Below are positions 58,450 through 64,000 of a DNA stretch of 64,000 bases, one piece after another (the stretch's first letter is position 1; each line of letters begins with the position of its first letter). The DNA comes from Dongia_B soli (GTDB taxonomy: Bacteria; Pseudomonadota; Alphaproteobacteria; Dongiales; Dongiaceae). The stretch lies in the NCBI RefSeq assembly GCF_034044715.1, contig NZ_JAXCLW010000002.1:992001-1056000 (forward strand), in the 5' to 3' direction. A model generated the notes under the pieces. That model had not been told where the DNA came from, ran no database searches, and worked only from the letters and a program-made list of their open reading frames with translations. Made by a program: the position numbers and the translations under genes.

Positions 58450-61400
58450 CTAAGCCAATTGCTGGGCATTCAGCACTTCGGCATTGGTGAAGACGGTGAC
58501 GGAATCGGCGCCATTGGTGAATGTATGTGCCGTGAGCCCGGCGACCGAAATGCCGGCGGCCACGGCCGTCGGTCCCAAGGTCGAATTCGCCGCCGCTGCA
58601 CTCCAGCCGCCGGTGAGATCGACATTGAGGCGATCGGTACCGGTGCCGAGATCGGCCACGAATTGGTTATCGGCGGTATCGGAGAGAACATCGTTGAGGC
58701 TGAGCGTCACCGTGTCATTACTGCTGCCCGTCAGCACCCGCTCAACATTTACAAAGCCAGCGCCACGCATATCGAACGTGTCCGAGGTCGACCGGGCGGC
58801 GTCCACTGTGTCGAAGCCAACACCGCCATCGAAGGTATCGGCATTGTCCCATTTCAGCGTATCGTGGCCATCATCGCCGAAAAGCTGATCGATCCCCGCG
58901 CCGCCGGTCAGCGTATCATTGCCGCCACCGCCATGGAGCGTGTCGTCGCCATTATTGCCCTCCAGCGTATTGGCCGCCGCATTGCCCGTGATGGAATCCT
59001 TGAAGGCCGAACCGAGGACGGTTTCGATATCGATCAGCGTGTCATTGCCGTCGCCCGTCGCGGTTCCGGCGAGCAGATCGACTGTCACAGCAGCGGCGGC
59101 GCTATAATCAACCTTGTCGACACTCGACCCGCCATCCATGTGGTCGTCACCTAATCCGCCGATCAGGGTATCGCCGCTGCCGCCACCGAGAAGCGTGTCG
59201 TTGCCGTCGCCGCCCTCCAGCCTGTCCTGCCAGCCAGCACCATCGAGATGGTCATTTCCCTCACCACCTCTCAAAGTGTCATCCCCATTGTCGCCGACGA
59301 CCTGATCATCAAGCTTGCCGCCATTGACGATGTCATTGCCTTCACCGCCCCGGAAGATCTGCAGTGGATCGAAGCCGGCCGCCGCCGCCGCTGCGGCATC
59401 GGTTGCCAGGGTTACCGTATCGTCGCCGGCTAGGCCGTTATATTGCGAGCCCGCCTGATAACTGCCGGCCGTGATCTGGTTGAAATTCACCGTGTCATTG
59501 CCTGCGGTGAAAAGCGGTCCTGTCGGTGCGGACAGAATTTGCACCGTCTCGGCATTGCTGAAAATCGTGACCGTATCAGTTCCGTTGGTGAAGGTGCGGG
59601 CCGTCATGCCGGAAACGGAGATGCCAGCAGCTACACCGGTCGGGCCCAGGGTTGAATTAGTCGTCGTCGCCGTCCAACCGCCGGCCGGGTCGATGTTCAA
59701 CGTATCTGCCGCATTGCCGAGATCGACGACGAATTGGTGGTCTGCGGTCTGCGTCAACACTTTGCTGAGGCTGAGCGTCACCGTATCGGTCCCGTCCCCA
59801 GTGAGGATGCGTTCCAAATTTGCAAAGCCGGTGCCACGCAGATCGATCGTGTCGCTGCTGGACAAATTGGCATCGAGCGTATCGAAACCCGCACCACCAT
59901 CGACGCTGTCAGCACTGTCCCATTTCAGGGTGTCATGGCCGGTATCGCCGAAAAGCTGATCGGTGCCACTGCCACCGGTCAATGTGTCATTGGCATCGCC
60001 ACCGCGCAGAACATCATTGGCGCTGCCGCCATTGATCGTATCGTTTCCACCATCGCCATTGATCTGATCCGCCAGGCCGCCGCCGGTGATATTGTCCGTG
60101 CCGTCGCCGCCATGGAAAATCTGCGCCGGATCATAGCCGGCGGCGGTGGCCGCTGCGGCACTTGTCGGCAAGGTCACCGTGTCATTTCCGCCGAGCGCGT
60201 CATATTGCGTGCCAGCGAGATAGCTGCCGGCCGTGACCTGCGCGAAATTCACGCTGTCATTGCCGCTGGTGAATAAAGGCTGCGGCTGCTGTGATCCCGT
60301 GTCCCCCAACTTGATTTCGAAGAGCTGTCCATCCATGAACTGGTCGGTGGCGTAATCGGCGACCCAAAGGGACATGATTGACGGATCGTCATGCGTGTCG
60401 CTGCTGGGCGCCAGGACCAATCCCTTCGGCTTGACGCCGACACCACTGTTTACATTCCTGACGTCATCGAGCAGCGTAAGCCTGTCGAGGACGGTCTGGC
60501 CGTCCCGGGAGAGCACCAATATGTCATCGGATCGATGGCCGCAGACGTAAAACACGTTGCGGACTGGATCATAGGTAAAGCCTTCGGGATCACCGACGGC
60601 TAATGGCATTTGGATCCTGTTGATCACCGTGCCCGTCGTGGTCACTTCGACGATGGTACGGGGATGCAGGGTGCTCTGCTCGCCTTCGGACAGCAGAAGA
60701 TGTCCGGTTACCGGATCGAAAACGATGTCCTCGACATCGTCCAATTCGATCGTCCTGGTCGAAAAGGACGAAATCAACACGCTGGGATTGCTGGGATTGA
60801 CTTCAAAAACTTTACGGGCGCTATCGTCGCTGATGAAAAGGTGCCCGTTGAGGGGATTATAGGTGACACCGGTCGGCTCGGAACAGAAAGCGCGGAGACT
60901 GGCGGCGTGGTCGAAAGCACCTGTTTCCGACAGGAAAAATAGATTCTGCTGGCGGAAAAACGGCGACTCGTCGATTTCGGAATCCGACACCAGAAGCTGC
61001 CCTGTGCCCGGCGTCGCACCCGGTATCCAGGCCATACCGGCTGGATTGGCTGATGGAACAGCCCATTTGGTCGTATCGATGGTCTGAACGATCGAGGGGT
61101 CGAACGAGGGTGTCGCGAGGGCTGTTACGGTTGCCCCCGGTTGGGGTGCTGCGAGAGCGGCCAGGGTGGTGGTGTCGGTCTCACTGGAGCCGGCGCTGGG
61201 GGCGGTATTTTGCGCCCGTCCAGTTCCTTCATCGCCAAGATTGCCTCGATTAGCCGGTAGCAGGTCATCATCGGAGGCGGCATCTGCCAATTCGGCGCGC
61301 TTTTGCATGGCTGAAATAGACAAAGCCGGCGCACGCGCATGTGGATTTTCCGGGGGTGGCGAATTCGGCGCTGCAGCAAGCGAGGAGACTTTTGCCGCCT

Positions 61401-61599
61401 CGCTCTCGCTACCGGCCTCGCTGCCCGCGGCCTCGTGGCGGGCGGGCGGAGACGAGCGGACCGAAGCATGTGATATTTCTTCCTGGTCGTCCTTCTGCGG
61501 CGGCGGCACAGCCGCACCAGTCGTCTCCGGCGTGTCGTGCACCAATCCCCACATCTGTCCTAATCCAGCGCGGGGTTTGCTGTTATTTGCCGCTGTCAT
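58450..61599 (-). CDS. Large RTX calcium-binding protein with N-terminal propeller
   Basis: 1049 residues. Residues 1-160 are disordered, Ala/Pro/Ser-rich. Residues about 165-435 look like a beta-propeller of the SdiA-regulated/NHL type (PTGVTYNPLNGHLFISDDSA, VEDIVFDPVTGHLLLSEGE, PEGFTYDPVRNVFYVCG). Then come two related modules (about 440-690 and 693-1049), each with GGxGxDxL nonapeptide repeats and an HDTLKWD ... VTLSL block. There is no N-terminal signal, as in type I-secreted proteins with C-terminal signals. Function unknown; adhesion or calcium-dependent binding is plausible. Confidence 0.85.
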   Translation of the reverse strand: MTAANNSKPRAGLGQMWGLVHDTPETTGAAVPPPQKDDQEEISHASVRSSPPARHEAAGSEAGSESEAAKVSSLAAAPNSPPPENPHARAPALSISAMQKRAELADAASDDDLLPANRGNLGDEGTGRAQNTAPSAGSSETDTTTLAALAAPQPGATVTALATPSFDPSIVQTIDTTKWAVPSANPAGMAWIPGATPGTGQLLVSDSEIDESPFFRQQNLFFLSETGAFDHAASLRAFCSEPTGVTYNPLNGHLFISDDSARKVFEVNPSNPSVLISSFSTRTIELDDVEDIVFDPVTGHLLLSEGEQSTLHPRTIVEVTTTGTVINRIQMPLAVGDPEGFTYDPVRNVFYVCGHRSDDILVLSRDGQTVLDRLTLLDDVRNVNSGVGVKPKGLVLAPSSDTHDDPSIMSLWVADYATDQFMDGQLFEIKLGDTGSQQPQPLFTSGNDSVNFAQVTAGSYLAGTQYDALGGNDTVTLPTSAAAATAAGYDPAQIFHGGDGTDNITGGGLADQINGDGGNDTINGGSANDVLRGGDANDTLTGGSGTDQLFGDTGHDTLKWDSADSVDGGAGFDTLDANLSSSDTIDLRGTGFANLERILTGDGTDTVTLSLSKVLTQTADHQFVVDLGNAADTLNIDPAGGWTATTTNSTLGPTGVAAGISVSGMTARTFTNGTDTVTIFSNAETVQILSAPTGPLFTAGNDTVNFNQITAGSYQAGSQYNGLAGDDTVTLATDAAAAAAAGFDPLQIFRGGEGNDIVNGGKLDDQVVGDNGDDTLRGGEGNDHLDGAGWQDRLEGGDGNDTLLGGGSGDTLIGGLGDDHMDGGSSVDKVDYSAAAAVTVDLLAGTATGDGNDTLIDIETVLGSAFKDSITGNAAANTLEGNNGDDTLHGGGGNDTLTGGAGIDQLFGDDGHDTLKWDNADTFDGGVGFDTVDAARSTSDTFDMRGAGFVNVERVLTGSSNDTVTLSLNDVLSDTADNQFVADLGTGTDRLNVDLTGGWSAAAANSTLGPTAVAAGISVAGLTAHTFTNGADSVTVFTNAEVLNAQQLA

Positions 61600-61941
61600 G
61601 TCGCTACCTCCTTTTCGAGAGAGCTGCGCAGCGGCGATGTGAGACCAATCGACCGTCGCTTGGAAACGCTCGCTGCAGCTGATGCCGGCGAAGGGGCGCG
61701 CGTTCGATCGTCTTCGCGCTTACTGGCGAAGAAAGGTCGGTGACAGCCAAAATGCCGTAAAGTTCCAAGCGCTATCCTTGCACGGATCAGCCGGCAGAAT
61801 CGCCAGGAGTGGCGGCGGTGTCATCATCGAGACGGATGATGCGAAGAGATTTGATGCGCCTAAAGCGACCGGCTCCCTTCGCTTAGCCCTGGTCATTAAC
61901 CCTGGTCACCAGCCACTATTTTCGATCTCCCACTATCATTC
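61600..61941. other. 342-base gap between RTX gene and ABC exporter gene
   Basis: The region lies between two leftward genes and should contain the RTX gene promoter. The RTX ribosome-binding site (AAAGGAGG) lies at its left end. A 93-codon frame on the plus strand is open (61682-61963) but overlaps the ABC gene end, has no family and weak coding character; I do not call it a gene. Confidence 0.45.
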
Positions 61942-64000
61942 TTATTGCGCTGCAGGTGCATAGGCAGCGCCGAGCTGGCGTGCTACCAGGCGGGCATAAA
62001 GCCCCGCTTTGCTCATGAGGGCGATATGGGTGCCGATTTCGGCCACCCGGCCGCCATCAAGCACGATGATCAGATCGGCATCGCGAACGGTCGAGAGACG
62101 ATGGGCGATAATGACTGTTGTCCGATCGGTTTGGAGTAGCGCCAGCGCCTGCCGCACCGCTTGTTCATTCACCGCATCGAGATGCGATGTCGCCTCGTCG
62201 AGGATGAGCACTGGCGCGTCTTTCAGGAAGGCGCGGGCAATGGCGACACGCTGGCGCTGTCCGCCGGAGAGACCAGTACCGCGCTCACCCACCTGGGTAT
62301 CGAGTCCGTCCGGCAGCACTTGCACCAAATCGGTCAGCGAGGCATGAGCGATTGCCGCCTGCAACTCTGCCTCGCTCGCATCCGGCCGCGCGATCATGAT
62401 GTTGTGCCGCAGGCTGTCATTGAAGAGATAGGTGTCCTGCGCCACGAGGGCCATGCGGTGGCGCAGATCGTCCAAGCGATAATCGCGCAGATCGGCGCCG
62501 TCCAGGGTGATGCGGCCGTCATCCGGATCCCAGAAACGCATTAGTAATTGCGCTATGGTCGTCTTGCCGGCACCCGAGGTTCCGACCAGCGCGGCGGTGC
62601 TACCTGCCGGAATCGTCACGCTGACCTCATGCAAGGCGGCCCGCGCCTGCCCTGGATAGGCGAAGGTGACCTGCTCCAGGGACAAGGTCGGCGCGGTTTT
62701 CCGACCGGTGCCAGTGCTGCTCATCGACTGCCCTGTTTGCTGGCCGTCCCGCACCGTCACCGGCTCGTTGAGCAGACCATAGATGCGCCGCGTCGCACCC
62801 AAGGTATCGGCGAGCTGGCGGCCGACCTGGGCAATTTCCGAGACCGGCAAGAAGGCCGCCATGGCGAGCAGGGTAAGCAGCGGCAGCCAGGCGGCATCGA
62901 TCCCGCCTTGCGTGGACACGATCGCGCCGGTCACCACCACCGCCAGGCCTCCAAGACCCGTGAAGATTTCCAACAGGCTCGATTGCAGTGTGAGATCGCG
63001 GAAAAAAGGCAGGCGCAGGGCGATATGCCGGTCGGAGAGATCATCCAGCTTCCGGCCGTGGGCCGCTTCTTGCTGGAAGGTGACGATCTCGCCAAGCCCT
63101 TGCACACAATCCACCGCCACGGCGCCGAATTCACCTGCGGCTTCCCGTGCCGCCGAACCCAGGCGGTCGGTGCGCTTGCGCATCAGGAACGGACAAAGGC
63201 CGACCAGCAGTAGGAACGGTACCAGTGCGAGCGCAATCCACGGGCTCGCCACTGCCAGCACCGCCAGCACCACGGCCGGTACCAGGATGGCAACGAAAGC
63301 CGGCGCCACGGTATGGGCGAAGAAATACTCCACCAGCTCGATATCATTGGTGACAAGCGCCATCAGATCGCCGGTGCGACGCCGGACCAGATAGGCCGGC
63401 GCCAGGTCGTCGAGCTTGCGGAAGACCGCGATACGCATTTCCGCCAGCAGCCGGAAGGCCATGTCATGGGCGACCCAGGATTCCAGCCAATGCACCGCGC
63501 CGGATAAGGGCGCCAGCACAGCCAAGGCCCACAGCCAGGACGCATAATCCAGCCCGTTCTTCAAATCATAAACCACGAACGCACTGCAGACGCCGATGCC
63601 TATGAAGGCAATGACCCGTAGCACGCCGAAGATAAAGGTCAGGGCCAGCTTGCCCTTCCAGGGCATCGCCAGTTTCATCAGGGCGCCGGTGAGCTGCCAC
63701 CAATTGAGGCCATCAGCCTTGAGGATGCCCTCGGTCACCTGCTTGATGCCGCCAGCGAGCAGCGCACTCTCGCCGCCAGCGGGGGCCGTGGGTTCGTCGG
63801 GCATCGCTTCAGCGACGGCATCGCCGGAGCGTACCTGCCCCGCCATCAATCGGGCATAGACGCCGCCGGCTTGCAACAGCGTTTCATGCCGGCCGCTTTC
63901 CACGACACGCCCGCCATCCAGCACCAGGATCCGGTGGCAATCGATGATGCTGGACAGGCGATGGGCGAGGACCAGCGTGGTGCGTCCCTGCATCAGCCGG
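61942..64000 (-). CDS. Fused ABC exporter, C-terminal part (CydDC-like), truncated by window
   Basis: The visible 680-odd residues begin with the end of one ATP-binding domain (TTLVLAHRLSSIIDCHRILVL), then a second set of six transmembrane helices (about residues 110-375) and a full second ATP-binding domain (GTSGAGKTT, GLSGGQRQRVAIARA, VLILDEATSHLDA). This is a single-chain dimer whose first half lies beyond the window. The second half is like CydC (RTGDLMALVTNDIELVEYFF). Export of a thiol or other small molecule is possible; no HlyD-type partner is seen. Confidence 0.85.
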   Translation of the reverse strand, partial: RLMQGRTTLVLAHRLSSIIDCHRILVLDGGRVVESGRHETLLQAGGVYARLMAGQVRSGDAVAEAMPDEPTAPAGGESALLAGGIKQVTEGILKADGLNWWQLTGALMKLAMPWKGKLALTFIFGVLRVIAFIGIGVCSAFVVYDLKNGLDYASWLWALAVLAPLSGAVHWLESWVAHDMAFRLLAEMRIAVFRKLDDLAPAYLVRRRTGDLMALVTNDIELVEYFFAHTVAPAFVAILVPAVVLAVLAVASPWIALALVPFLLLVGLCPFLMRKRTDRLGSAAREAAGEFGAVAVDCVQGLGEIVTFQQEAAHGRKLDDLSDRHIALRLPFFRDLTLQSSLLEIFTGLGGLAVVVTGAIVSTQGGIDAAWLPLLTLLAMAAFLPVSEIAQVGRQLADTLGATRRIYGLLNEPVTVRDGQQTGQSMSSTGTGRKTAPTLSLEQVTFAYPGQARAALHEVSVTIPAGSTAALVGTSGAGKTTIAQLLMRFWDPDDGRITLDGADLRDYRLDDLRHRMALVAQDTYLFNDSLRHNIMIARPDASEAELQAAIAHASLTDLVQVLPDGLDTQVGERGTGLSGGQRQRVAIARAFLKDAPVLILDEATSHLDAVNEQAVRQALALLQTDRTTVIIAHRLSTVRDADLIIVLDGGRVAEIGTHIALMSKAGLYARLVARQLGAAYAPAAQ

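Noticed and set aside
61682..61963. 93-codon frame upstream of the RTX gene
   Set aside because: Overlaps the end of the ABC gene, has no ribosome-binding site of note and no family; composition looks non-coding.
1..64000. CRISPR array, insertion sequence, prophage, tRNA or rRNA
   Set aside because: No regularly spaced repeats, transposase or phage genes, and no cloverleaf or rRNA stretches were seen on reading through the window.

Overview
The window is a gene-dense, GC-rich stretch of an alphaproteobacterial chromosome. The best fit is a free-living, Rhodospirillales-like lineage; the genus cannot be fixed from sequence reading alone. The clues are lineage-typical genes and orders: a 6S RNA directly behind zapA, a tkt-gap ... 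fba-thiE-like backbone, RcdA-like (DUF1465) and TrcR-like (DUF1013) cell-cycle proteins, DUF1192 and DUF4164 small proteins, and a ROSE-type RNA thermometer before a small heat-shock gene. I see no transposase, integrase, CRISPR array, tRNA or rRNA gene.

Layout. 1-6 kb: a LysR regulator cut by the window edge, a frameshifted chemotaxis-receptor scrap, then a leftward housekeeping run (YmdB-like phosphoesterase, 5-formyl-THF cyclo-ligase, MarR-GNAT fusion, HerA/DUF853 ATPase, 6S RNA, zapA, DUF4164). 6.3-9.4 kb: transketolase and GAPDH. 9.4-18.6 kb: an accessory block sits where pgk would be expected: class A beta-lactamase with a divergent AmpR-like regulator, a lipoprotein, an adenylate cyclase, an aldo/keto reductase, a thioesterase, Cu/Zn SOD, and a LysR-ureohydrolase-binding protein cluster. 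18.7-24.3 kb: class I aldolase, ThiE-like protein, AstE-like deacylase, metF, a CPT-like kinase and an acetyltransferase. 24.3-29.9 kb: an ABC exporter behind a structured leader with a tiny ORF, pirin, a lipid kinase, efp and suhB. 30-34.6 kb: an OmpA / MotA-like / MotB-like envelope trio. 34.7-42 kb: an orphan PotD-like binding protein, an acetamidase/formamidase, and a LysR gene divergent from an iron alcohol dehydrogenase plus phnCDE operon. 42-45 kb: a zinc-type ABC importer behind a Zur-like palindrome, followed by a decayed COG0523 GTPase. 45.3-48.5 kb: a sulfite-oxidation operon (SorA-like, cytochrome c, metallo-beta-lactamase-fold protein, DUF302). 49-53 kb: an MHYT-PAS histidine kinase, an MsbA-like exporter and cyaY. 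53.4-58.4 kb: rpmE, rcdA-like, the heat-shock gene, DUF1192, a quinone oxidoreductase and trcR. 58.4-64 kb: a 1049-residue RTX protein with a duplicated calcium-repeat module, and the C-terminal part of a fused ABC exporter running off the window.

The most interesting items are the leader-ORF arrangement before the ABC exporter (26.06-26.40 kb), the RpoH promoter plus ROSE hairpin before hsp20, the intergenic inverted-repeat element at 55.70-55.91 kb, the phosphonate importer paired with an alcohol dehydrogenase but no C-P cleaving enzyme, the non-flagellar motor-like trio, and three decayed gene scraps (chemotaxis receptor, COG0523 GTPase, histidine kinase). All assignments come from reading the sequence and family knowledge; no database search was possible.
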